DNA from: Rhinopomastus cyanomelas
Taxonomy: Eukaryota; Chordata; Aves; Bucerotiformes; Rhinopomastidae
Assembly (NCBI GenBank): GCA_013400115.1
Contig: VXBP01010397.1
Location: 62,441-126,440 of the forward strand
Reading direction: 5' to 3'
Length of the DNA: 64,000 nucleotides
The stretch's first letter is position 1. Each line of letters begins with the position of its first letter. Below are positions 35,921-47,600 of the stretch, piece by piece. The notes beneath the pieces are model-generated. The model was not told where the DNA came from. It searched no databases and saw nothing but the letters and a program-made list of their open reading frames with translations. Both the position numbers and the translations under genes were made by a program.

Positions 35921-37820
35921 TTGTCCCCTTGACTTGCAGAACTTACGGGGGGTTTTTTTCTGGGCCTGGCGAGATGACAGAAAGGCTCCTACACTCAGCA
36001 GAGCAGAGAGAACAATGCTTTCTTTTTCATGTGTTGCCTGCAGTAAGGATAACTATTCAAGTGGAGTGCTCTGTCTTTACACAGGGATTTTACAGGCCCC
36101 AGGTTTCTGCTTCAGCAGGGGCAGCCCAGGATGCTAGGAAGGGTTAAAGCATCACTTGGTTCTGGAAGATGAACATGAATTGGAGAAGACAGAGGAATTT
36201 GCTGGATTCTGGTGTGCATGAATTGAATAACTTTCATTATCCCATTCTACCTAGAGAGTACAAGACCTGAGCTAAGCACTTGAGAGAAGAATTACCCCAG
36301 GCTCAACTGGACAAAGGTGCTCTAGAGAATTGCAGCTGATCTGGGAAAGTGAATTAAGCTTTTCCTAAACCCCAATTCACTCCCAAGAAATAAACCTCTG
36401 AAAAATCTTTCACATGGAAACAAAACCTTTTCTCCCTCTGCTGCAAGGAGGAAGAGAAGAAAGCAGGTGGGTGTTTTCCAGCCTGTCCCCTTCTTTTGCT
36501 CTGCACATTTGTGTGACTTCAGTTTCCCTTTGCCCAAAGGCAGAGACTGTGCAGAATAAAGAGGGTTTGTTTCCTGTTTCCTATAGACTGTAACGACTGT
36601 CAAATTGTTGCAGAGAGAAGCCCAGTGAGGCCATTACAAGAGCTCAAGAGGCAACAAGATATTCACAGTATTGTTAGGTATCATTTAGAAATTTTCTCCT
36701 GGAAGCAGAAAAAATCAAACAGCAACACATCCTCCCTTCAAAAAACACTCGACAAACCAAAAAGGGATAGGTTTGGGGCTTTCTTAATTACCTCCAAAGA
36801 CTCCAGGGCTAGAAGTCTAGAGGCCTTTGCATTCAGCCCCTCTGCACACTCATGCTCAGCTAATCCATCTCAGCTGCATCTTCCCTTGCCAATACAGAGG
36901 TGAGTGTGAGGAATTTCTGCGTGTTCCTCGCTTAGCTATTACCTTCTATGGGACTCTCTGTCTCACACTGACTTTCTGGCTTCAAACAGGTTGGCAAAAG
37001 GAAAAGCTCTAACAATCCTCTTCTAAAAAGGTTTAAAACTTCAGCAGAGCAAAAGAACAGTCTGACAAAAGAAGCAGACACCTGTGAAGCCTGTGCTTGG
37101 ACCTGGGATTCTACTTTTGGGCTGCAGCTAACCTAGAGTGTTGTCTCTGTTTAAAGCAGCATCTGTTTATCTCATTGGAATTTGGGAATCCACTGACCCT
37201 GTTTTCTTTTATGTGATTTTTTTCACATCATTGTCAGTCCCTGCTTGCATGGTTATTATAAAGATTATTTATGGACAATGAAAGTAAAACCTCATTCTCC
37301 CAAGTAGTGTTCTTGTGGACACTGTAAGTGGTTGAAGGACAGACCTGAGCGGGGGAGAAAGAAGTTCCCATTTCAGAGTAAGCAGTGATCTTACAGAGAG
37401 AGGCAGGGAGTGAGGTGAACAGTGATTAACAGTCAAGGGAAGGACTGCAGGGATGAAGGCAGGAGCTGGGATGAACATGGTGTGAAGTGAACGTGGTGTG
37501 AAGGAAATGACTGGAGTGGGAGATCCACTTACCCAACGAGGCAGAAAGAATCCCAGATCAAATTCTCCAAATGCTTGAAGCACCTGGTTGTGGTTGGAGC
37601 ATGGGCTGGCTCAATGTGCAGCCTCCTGCGTGTGCACATAGGACGGTCTTCATGCTGGGCTATGCTCCTCTGGGAAACTAGTCCATGAACATGGATTCCA
37701 ATTGTGTTTGTAAAGTTACTACTGTTGTCCTGTGAATGCTTCCTTGTCAGTGTAGATTGACCTTGGACAAGAAGCATCAATCAGTTTGAGAACAACTAGG
37801 ATTATTTAAATTTATTGACA
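35921..37820. other. Unique-looking DNA, no gene recognised
   Basis: The frames are all below about 105 codons and show no motif. Confidence 0.5.
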
Positions 37821-38022
37821 ACACAGAATTATCGAGGCTGGGAAAGTCTTCTGAGATCAAGTCCAGCCTTTGGCCTAACATCACCACATCAGCTAGACCA
37901 TGGCACTTAGTGCCACATCCACTCTGTCCTTAAACCCATCCAGAAATGGTGACTCCACCACTGCCCTGGGTAGCCCTTTCCAATGGCTGATCACTGTTTC
38001 CACGAGGAAGTGCTTCCTAAAC
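37821..38022 (-). mobile_element. CR1 LINE, 3' fragment, diverged
   Basis: Reverse-orientation blocks: ACAGAATTATCGAGGCTGGG, GAGATCAAGTCCAGCCTTTG, CTAGACCATGGCACTTAGTG, CCAGAAATGGTGACTCCACC, and CCCTGGGTAGCCCTTTCCAA. They follow the order of the AAGTCCAACC-type CR1 subfamilies, with clear divergence. The copy ends around the GAGGAAGTGCTTCCTAA word. Confidence 0.88.
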
Positions 38023-40035
38023 AAATTTGTTTTGAAAACAAATATGCTAAGGAGGCAATTACAAGCAGACAAGCCTGACCTCTTACTTAGCTGCAGAAGG
38101 GTTTGGAATCATCAGGTTGTAGAAAAGGTCAGGCACATGACAGGAAGGAGAGAAGCAAGCTCACGGACAGCCATGTCAGAAGGAAGACGTAGTAGACAGA
38201 GTTACTTTGTCTTGGAGAACCTGAATTAGCTGTGAAACAAGCCAAGTCTGGAAAAGAAACCTCACAATGCTAACCACACATAAAGAAGAAGAGGTAGATC
38301 TTCAGTGGGAACAGAAATTGCCAGAAGAGACACTGTGCAGGACATTCATTCTCAGAGAAAGGGTGAGCATGTGACGGTGCTCAAAAGTAGGGAGCAACGC
38401 ACAGCTATGAGACTCTGTGCTTCTGTTCCCATGAGTCTGTTTCTTTGCAATTATCAACAACAGGCAGAACCCAAACTCACCACTTCAGTGGCCATGTGGG
38501 ACTCTGCAAAAAAACACTTCTCAAGTACAGATGAAATCTGAAGCTTTCTAATGGAAGCAAAAGCCCTGACAAATGGGCTTCATGATAAAAGACCCCACCA
38601 GTGCAGAAACAGCACAAGTCGAGATGCAGATCTGTTAAGGCTTCTAAAACAGGGGAATTGCTGAAGGCTGCCCAGACTCTAGAGGCATAAAGATACTGTT
38701 GTTCCACTACCAGGACACCAAGGTCACTGCAGGAAACTTCCAAAAATCTAAGAAACTGTAAAGCTTCCATTCTCTCCTAGGCTGCAACAGAGACTTCTGA
38801 AAGATCTTCTCACAGTCCTCCTTGGAAATGCTGATTCCTGGAGAAACACTCTTCACACCAGTTCTGGGGCTTTTCAGAGCCACCTTTTCAATTCCTTGTC
38901 AGCCTGTCAGCACGACTGTGGTTACCAATCCCAGCACCAAGGCACAGAGTAAAAATGCCAGAAACTGAGACTGCAGAAGCCCGTCTGCACGGACCCGGGA
39001 TGCGCTGATCCTCAGTGAAGAGTTCCAGAGCACGCTCAAAGGACACATCACAAACTTGTCTATTTACCCTGGGAGCACCATCCACCCCACCCAGCATGAA
39101 AGACTACCTTGGAAAGTTCACGTTGAAGAGGAACGAAAGCACGAAGGTGCCTCTCACTGCTGTCTGGTTTTGCGCTGAGCAGCAGGCGAGCACTGTGTTT
39201 AGTACAGCACTCGTTGATGTGATACCATGTTTGCACACAAGTGGAAAACACTGTGTCTCCTGACTCTTTATTTTGACACCGTGTGCTCACAGAAGGACCT
39301 GCTGGCTGTTTCTGCTTTTCCTGGAGGCTCCAAGCAGTGAGGAAATGCAAATGTGTTGAAGCACACCCAAGAACTGAACATTTCTTGAAGCACGCATTGG
39401 CTACAAAAGTGGAGGCTGTGTTTGGCCAAACCTCATCAATCAGACCTTGTTTTTGCCAAACCAAACCCTACACCAGAAATGGGTTAGGAGTCAGCTTCTA
39501 TTCTCTTGAAGCCATTGAAGTCCTGAGGTTATTCAAAGGTCTCCCTATCACCCATTTGTAATCTAGACCTTCTTTTTCTGGAACCAGTTTTCAGCAGATT
39601 GCCTCGATATGCCAACAAACATTGAGACACCAGGGTTGTCTGCAAGGGTTGCCCAGCTCTGGACATGCCCCAGATACTTCAGGAATAACCTTTCAAGTGG
39701 TGGTTTGGCCCTTGTAAGCACAAGCAGTTCTGGGAGGAAGACAGTCTCATGCTTGTAGAAAATAAGATTAAGAAATGAAAATATTAAACAAATGGCTTTG
39801 AATGTGGAAAAATATGCTCAGGTTGGGGTGAAAATTTCAGTTGTTTTTCAATGAGCTAATTTGTTCTTTCCTGTACATCAAATGTGGGAAGAAGAGGAGA
39901 AAAAGAGAATGAGAACAAACCCAAAAAAACCCTCAGGTTTTTAATCCAACAGCTTCTTCTCCTGGAAAAACCATGTTTTTGTGCTTAAAGTGTCAGACTG
40001 GGTCGTAAGAGGGCTGTGACAAAAAAATCCTCTGC
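38023..40035. other. Unique-looking DNA, no gene recognised
   Basis: Frames of up to 134 codons occur on both strands over 39060-39561, without motifs or coding bias that I can see. Confidence 0.5.
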
Positions 40036-40125
40036 ATGTCCTTGGGCAAGTCATTCCAGTCTTCCCCAGTTTCCTTTGCAAATACCAGGGCTAAGACAAT
40101 CTCCCTTCTCCTGTGCACCTACTCT
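40036..40125 (+). mobile_element. L2/MIR-type tail fragment
   Basis: The sequence TGTCCTTGGGCAAGTCATTC followed by CCCCAGTTTCCTTTGCAAAT and CTAAGACAATCT matches the well-known L2/MIR 3' order (CCTTGGGCAAGTCACTT, CTCAGTTTCCTCATCTGTAAA, then an A-rich word). The first 17 bases are nearly perfect. L2 and MIR share this end and cannot be told apart here. Confidence 0.65.
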
Positions 40126-41585
40126 TACTGCAAGTTCATTGGAAGGGGCCTGACCTTTCCTGTATGTGTGTGCAAGTAGAAAACGCAGCTACCCTCCTAG
40201 TCAGAGCTCAGGACTGGGTCTGGTAATACCCATTATAAATTCTGCAGAGTCCAAATCTGGACCAGAGTCTTCAGCTCAAGCCAGTCTTGAGGCAGAATAT
40301 ATTACATCACATATGCAAGGCTGTAGATGTCACTCTCCCCTAAGAGGCTTTCCCTCTCTGTGCCTTGAGATCCTTAAGGCTGTTGTCAGAATGCACTTGC
40401 TCACGCTTGTGGGAAGTTTAGCTTAAGAAAACCCACAGGTGGCCCCAGGTTTTTTTGCATTCAGAATATATGACATCCCAGGGATGTGAAAGGGACTGTC
40501 TTCCAGGCACCACTGTGATTTCACACGAGGTGCGGGTCAAGCCTTTACCTGGAATTCGAGATTTACAAAAAGTTTTTTGTGTTGGGTTGTTGGGTTGGGG
40601 TTTTGGGGTTTTTTTTGGAAAAACACTTCAGTGTGAATAGGGGAGACCACACACATGCAGCAGTTTCTCACCGCCCGTGATCTGACGTGCCACTTAACCC
40701 TTGTGGTTTACAATCAGTGCTTACCACGCTGCTCATGGAGAGCACCGAGTCTCTGCTCCTGCCGGGGGGGAAAAAATTCTCCAGGGGATTCCCCAGGTGA
40801 CAAGATCTTGCCCATAAAAATGTAAGCGAAGGACTGGAGTATTGGGTTTTAAGGAAAGGAACAGGCAGGCTTCAGGGGGAAAGAGAAGGACTATCCACTT
40901 CACTGAACCAGAAACCCTGTTTTTTCCAGGGCTGTTGTCCAAAACAAGCACAGCCTGAAGCAAGAAGCAGAAAGGACCACAAAAGAAAACCAGCCAAGCA
41001 TCCCAGGCACTGATGATTTTGACAATTCAAGAACAGGGAACTCAGGACAGGATTGATTCAGTCATCCCAGTCATTATTTACCAAACATAGACAACCCAGG
41101 GAGGAACTTTATTCTAGGAGCATCCTCTGGCCATGACTGGTGACAGACACTTCCCAGTGCCCTCCAACAAACTGCAAGACCTCTAATTAAGAGCCCTCTA
41201 ATTAAATACACAGAATGCACCACATCACCAGCAGAGAGAGAGCATTATGGTGAGGATCAACAGCCATTCCTTCAGCTGCAGAGATCTTTAAGTGTAATCG
41301 CTGTACAAAGCAGAATAGCCTGCAACTGGTTCTCTGGGCTGTGCCGACCTTTGTCCACTATCGATGCTGATGTCATTTGGAGTCTCTCTTCAAAAGCCCA
41401 CATTGGTGTCATTTCAGATGGAGGTCAGAATAACCACAGACTTCAAGATCTCCTCCATGAAAGGCCTTTTAGGACTGCTCGTCCCAAAGTCCAACTGCTA
41501 CTGTTTCCTGAGCTGATACATGCTCCAAGAGGGACTCACAGCAGGTTGGATTTCGTGGCCAGTATTGTTTGCAGCTGAGACTTAC
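40126..41585. other. Unique-looking DNA with a G-quadruplex motif
   Basis: No gene is recognised. The only notable feature is the G-run cluster at 40584-40608. Frames stay below 90 codons. Confidence 0.5.
40584..40608 (+). other. Predicted G-quadruplex motif
   Basis: Four G-runs (3, 3, 4 and 4 bases) are separated by loops of 5, 2 and 4 bases, all T and G. This meets the usual G3+N1-7 rule on the + strand. It resembles telomere-type repeats in composition but contains no TTAGGG unit. No promoter or gene is visible nearby. Confidence 0.7.
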
Positions 41586-41665
41586 ACAGTCATAGAATCG
41601 TTTAGGTTGGAAAAGACCTTTAAGGACATAAATTCTAACCATTAACTGTACCAAGCTAATCCATG
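41586..41665 (-). mobile_element. CR1 LINE, 3' end fragment
   Basis: Reverse-orientation tail AGTCATAGAATCGTTTAGGT, TGGAAAAGACCTTTAAGGAC, then a worn ATTCTAACCATTAACTGTAC block. This matches the AGGTTGGAAAAGACC subfamilies of CR1. It is truncated soon after. Confidence 0.85.
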
Positions 41666-44600
41666 TCTTTCAATACCATATTCTTGGAGGTAAAAGCCTC
41701 GTGATAGTTACTACGGAGGGAACTTTCATTGATGCTGTTGGTGACAGCCACCTGGGCTCTAGATATGTGCATAAGGAAATATTAATGAAATTTAGCACAA
41801 TTAAAAGAGCTGTAGGACTCGGTCCACTTTGCATCAGACCAAGGAGAAGCACAAACATCTGCCCCTAACATCTGTCTCTTGACAGAAGTTAGCTACTCAA
41901 CATCTGCAACACAAAATGCTCTCATGCCGTGAAAATGTTTTCAGGTCCCACACACAGCTAACAGACCATAAAAAGTAGCTTCTCCTTCTTCTCCTTCATC
42001 CTCCTAGTGTTTACGCAGCAAAGCAAGAGTTGCAAGGAGAAGCAATGTCTGTCCTTACTGAAGCCAGCTGACAAAAATCTCCACCATGCTCTCAGGTCTG
42101 CCAGGCCTTTGTCAGAGTCTCCAGCAAGGTGGACCAGCCTAAGCCTCCTGAAGATACAAAGCAGTGACTGCATTGAGCTCTGTGGAGAGGCAATGATCAC
42201 ACACTAACATCATCCAGGGGTGTTTGTGGCTGGAATACGATCCGGTTTTCCTGCCTGCTGGTTTTTAAGCTGGGTGCCTAAAGTAAAAAAGGCTCAAAGC
42301 TGTTACCATGAGATCACTCCGCAGTTAATCTTTTTTTGCAAAGCTGTTCCTTCCCACAGAAGTAAACACCCTCCTTATCAGGCATGCCATGGCAAAGGAT
42401 GTTGTCCAGCTCCCCACCTGCTGTCCTTCCTCTCATTAGTGGCTTCCCTCCTTTTTGCAGCCATTCCCACCCACCATCTGCCAGAACATGCTGCACACCC
42501 ACAGCCCCACCAGTGTCGCTCGCTCGGGGACATGGCGTGGTCTCACCAGCCCAGCCTTTATCAGGAAAGAGCCTGTTGTCTCCAGAGATGGGGACATGGC
42601 CAGTAGGTATGCAGTGTGTCTGGTCTTCCTCCAGAGCATTGCAGTGCCTGGCCATCATCTGGAACCCCTTGAAGATCTGAAGAGACATTAATGAAGACAC
42701 AGATGATTTCTACTGGTCACAGGAAAAAAAAAAAAAAGCAAGGAAAGAGAAAGTTTCCAGGTCAGAGAGACCCCTTCCCTGTCACAGGCAGAGATGGTTG
42801 TACGTATCCCTTTACACCGTGTCTCCACTGTCTGGTCCTTTTTCACCTTCCTTCATTAAATCTCTCAAGATATCCTCAAAGGAGCCTGCAGGGAGGAACA
42901 TACCTGACTTGTTTATAATTTCTCCTCACTGTTGATGAAAATCCAGGTCCTGTTGCTGGTTTTAGTGCAGAGGTTTCATTAGAGAGTGACCAGACCCACT
43001 GCTTGTGTAGAGCCGTGTAAGTCCCATTGAAGCGGCTTCCCGCTTAGCTCCAGCGAATGCAAGGAACCTGCTGTAGTGCTGAGCTTCCTTCTCCACTGGC
43101 TGCTGCAGATTATCTACAGGGAAGATTATCTGCTAGGAAAAACTTCATTTGGGCACTGAGGTTCAGGCTGTCCACTATCTGACGATCTGTCCAGAACAAA
43201 GAGACTCAGCGGTGGCTGCACTCAAAAATGCAGTAAAGGCAGTGTTATTAGATGTCATAGCAGTCATGTAATTCTGCATGTAGCCTGCAAGCACCTTGCA
43301 CAACACAACCTGTGCTTGTCACACAGAGTCTACCACGACAGCAAGTGAAGTGCTCAAATCCTGTTTTTCAACAGTCACTGCTCCAGCCATAAAGAAGTCG
43401 GTCTCTCTCACTACTTGATCATGTCCCACCCCTCTGACCGTGCGATAAAGACACAGTTCGATTCCTCCAAAGACTGCCAGAGGCACTTCTACCTTTCACT
43501 GTTAGGATTTTGTGTTTCTTCCCCAATATTTGCACCTGACTTTTTGTATTTTTTTCTAAGGCAGAGGTTGAGGCAGTGAATCCCCGTGAGGAGTTACAGA
43601 CTCCCTGACGACTTGCATGGTTCTCAAGGTCTTCAGGTACTGTAAAGCTGGAGGGTTTTTTTCAGCTCCATTTCTCCACAGCTCTGTGGGCCAAAAAAAT
43701 AGTGAGGACCACTGATCTCAGTAGGATGGTAGTCAGTTTGTGGTAGCAGCACACAGGCTGCAAGAAGGAGTGATATGCAGCCTATTGCACTCAATGCTCT
43801 GTCCATAGCAGGTTCCTGCTTCCTGGAAATATTCATGACTGCTTGGGGTTACTTTGGTGCCACTGCCATACTCTGTGATAGAAAAGGCTGCAAACTTTGG
43901 AGGCTGCTTTTTTATCCTTGAAGAATCAATGCTGCAAATCTTGCAGAGCTTTTTGCAGATGACTTTGCTTAAATTATACCTATCAGCTCTAGAGCAGAGG
44001 TAGCTGCAGTTGCCTTTTACAGAAAATGCTGTTGTAGAAAGTTCAGGCTTTACCCTGCAAAGAACTAAGTTCTCTGGAAAATTCCTAGGAAACAGTTGTC
44101 TGAAGTTCATCAGCATTTTAAAGACCATTGGAATACTGAATCTATAAATCCTGCAAATAAAAAACCCCCACAAACCAAACAACTAAACCGTGACATTTGA
44201 TTTTGATGTTCTCATAGCGAGCCCAACGGTGTATTTCACAAAAGGTTACCATTGCCGAAGAAATATCAAGAGTTGATTTGAATACATCAGGCGAGATACG
44301 CGACTGCACGGCACAGAGGCTGCTGCTATTTGCAAAAGTCCCCTTAAGCAGAGCATACCTCAGAAAGCAAACAGCAATACACTGCCTGGCTGTTTTTTCC
44401 ACACGGAGAGATTATGTCTGGCTGCAGCTTAGCAGCTTTCACTGTAAACCTTCATTGTCTTTCTGCAGCACAGAGGAAGTCTTTCTCAGGTAGGCAGTGC
44501 CGCACCGCTAGAAGTAGCGATGCCAAAGCAAACAGTGCTAAACTTTTCCCCAAGAACACCTTTGTTTCTTATGAACACAAACTCTAGACCCTGGAAAGGG

Positions 44601-47600
44601 ACAGTCAGGAAAAAAACAATTGAAACACTGTGATCAGAAAAACTCCGACTGCTTAGGGGTGCCATCACTTTGTCAGCATTTTAAGAATTAGCTGTGACCT
44701 GATATGGCATTAGGACTTCTGTGCCTTTGTGATCACCCAGAAATAAGAAGCTGAACAGTATGTGTGAAAGGACTTACACCCCCGCACTACTGGTTTTATT
44801 CTCTTGCTCTAGTGTTTTTTCTCTTTTACTCAGGGACTGTGGCCACTTATCCCTGTAAAGTTGAAGGCCTGGCTCTCAGAATCAAAGATCAGTGATGGGG
44901 ATGCTGAACTAGCATGTTATCTTCACAGCCACTCTAGTGTCTTCCAGATTCCTCCCTAAGCCACACCAGTGAGCTTCCACCCTGTGGGAAGACCTCAAAG
45001 ACAACCTGAGCACCCATCACTACTTTTCATACTTCAGTTGCCACTGGCAGCACCAACTCAGAGCAGCTCTGCAGCCAGCAACCCCCATATCCAATTCCTC
45101 CATCCTGCTGCCCACTGATGTTGTCTTTTATTCTGCTCTGCAGTCTCTGTGGATTCCAAACTCTTACTGCTTCATTGCACCAACCCCGAGATCTGACCTG
45201 ACAACCCGGACGACAGAGGCACTGGGTGCCGGTTAGGGACATCCGCAGGCACAACACTGTGCGCTGCAGATATCACGCACACACAAGCCTGCACTTTGAG
45301 AAAGAGCCTAGATTATGAAGATGCGATTTCCTGACCTTTAACTAAGCAGAGAAATACAATCACCAACCCCCTTTCTCCTGAGTCCTCTTTCAGGATTTAA
45401 ATGTATTTTTTAATGCAAGTGAAAATACCTGTAAAGAACAGCCACAGAATGGACCATGAGAAGACAGAAAAAGGCTGTAAGGAGGTTGTTGCTCCCACAA
45501 GTCAGGATGCTCAGAGGAGAGGTGGCAGAGAATCAGGCAGCCCCGGTGACAACAAGGACAGGGCAATCAGAAAGAGGGGAGGGGTGAGTATGACTCTTGA
45601 AAGCAGGGCAGATCAGTCAGGTATTGGGAAACACCTTCTTTCTATTTCCAATGTATATTGTTCCTGGTGTTGTCCTGACAGATTCTGAGCATCCGGTTCA
45701 CCCCTGCTCCAGCACAACCCAGCACTACCTGCGAACAGCCTCTACCAAGCTGATCTCCTCGTTGCTGGGGTCAGCTGCTTGGACGAAAGATGGGAAGGTC
45801 AGAGTGGCTGCTTTGTTCCAAGGCTAAGTAAAGCACAGGAAATGTGTGAGCATGCCTTTGATTAGCTAAGGAGCCTGCCTCAACAGATCTAGCCACAAGT
45901 TTGGCTTCCAGATGCAGAGGGAGTCAGTCCTTCAGAGTGCACGTTCTGCAGATGCACGTGAGCTGATGCCACCAAAAGCCGTTCGGCTCTCTCTGCCAGG
46001 GTTCCTCATGGAAATGTGAACTATAGAAACCCAGACCACTCCTGAACTGCAGAAAAACAGAAAAAAAACCCCATGCAGTCCTTTCTCAAGAAGGCTCCAT
46101 GATTGCAGGGTTTTACAGATATGCCTTGCCCAGGTTCCTGGCCAGTATGTTTTACTAGACATGTAGTGGAGCTTTGTGGGCTGAACTTCCACCAGAGATA
46201 CTCTTTCAGCATCAGTAGCAAGACAGAGGTCTCTACATTTGGGTTCCTCCCCTGACCATGAGTGTATGCATACTCAGGAAATAGTGACGAGGCGGAGGAG
46301 ACAGGTATCAAGATGTGGACTGTCCCTCAAAGATACCTGAATGTCTAGAAAACAAGAACTTCAAAAGCACTGAGTTGACTTAGTTTAGAGAAGAGAAAGG
46401 ACTGTGGGTTGTCATTAAAAGTTGCTGCAAACAGCAAGTAAAAAGACTTCTGAAGATCTGGGAAGTATTGTCCAGTCAGGTTAGACATTAAGAAAACTCT
46501 CATATTGACAAGAGGGAAGGCATTATTAAGGAGAAAGGTGAAAATTAGAGTGGACCCGTTCAGAAGCACCTAAGTAAACCATGCAAAGCACAGCCCTGAA
46601 GACTATGCTTGTTACAAAAGAGGATACTTTGGAAGAGGATTTGTATGGTATGGAGGCAAAACTAGTCACCTTTGCCTGAATTACTTTCGGAGAAAGACTC
46701 TGACCCTTCATTTCTGACTACAACATGTCTGAGCTTTTTCTTACTGCAGGTACAATCCACCCTTCTAGAAAAGCCAGAGATAAGACATGGGAGGCTTGCT
46801 CCAGCTTGTTCTATTTTCCTTGCTCAGTTTAAGAAAACACTCAGATATTTAAACAGAATATATCAAGGACAGTGCTGGTAATAGCTTTAGAGTTATACTC
46901 ACCCACAGATGTTAATCTAAGAGGTACATGGGGAGTTCATAAATAAATAACAATAGGCTTCATACTTAGTGTAGATAGGCATTTCATACTGGGAGTGAAA
47001 ACATAAGCAAGTAGGCATAAGCTGAAGGGCTTAGAGCAACTGCATGACTGTGAATTTTAAAATCAGAAGGCGCTCGTCTGAACTCCTGTGTATTCAGGCC
47101 AAAGAATTTGAATTAATCCTTTAGTATCTAGCTGGTAAGTTCTACAGAAACTAAGAGGTTTTAAGAAGACATTCATAAAAGATTCCAAATTCGGGAAATC
47201 CCAGCACAAACCCAGGGCATTTGTTATGACGATTCCTCTTCCGTTGTTTAAAGAAAGTAGTAATGTGAAATTTATTTCTAGACTAAATTTGTGTCACGTT
47301 TATTTCCAGCTGCTAAGTCTCACCGTGTCTTTTCTGCTAGACCAGGATTACCTTAAGTCAACTGTGGTCAGGAAAGCACTCGACAGCTTAATGGGGCTGT
47401 ATTTTAAAGGAAAAAAAGGTAATGCTAAGTAGAAAAATAACACTTGTTATTCAAATCTACTGCTGTACTGCCTGTGGTTGCAACTCACCCCTACCCTGGG
47501 GTCTTGACCAGCTGGGTGAAATGCCACATACGGCCAAGAGGGAATTGCCCCGGAATTTCTAAATGAGAATTGTTTCATCAAAGCTGCACATGATGAGCTC

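Noticed and set aside
40575..40612. Interstitial telomere-like repeat
   Set aside because: The GT-rich stretch lacks TTAGGG units; a G-quadruplex description is all that can be supported.
42220..42700. Frames of up to 128 codons on both strands in slightly GC-richer DNA
   Set aside because: Four overlapping frames in different phases are open, which indicates few stops from base composition, not coding. No recognisable motif was seen, and the A14 run nearby has no upstream polyadenylation signal to suggest a retrocopy.
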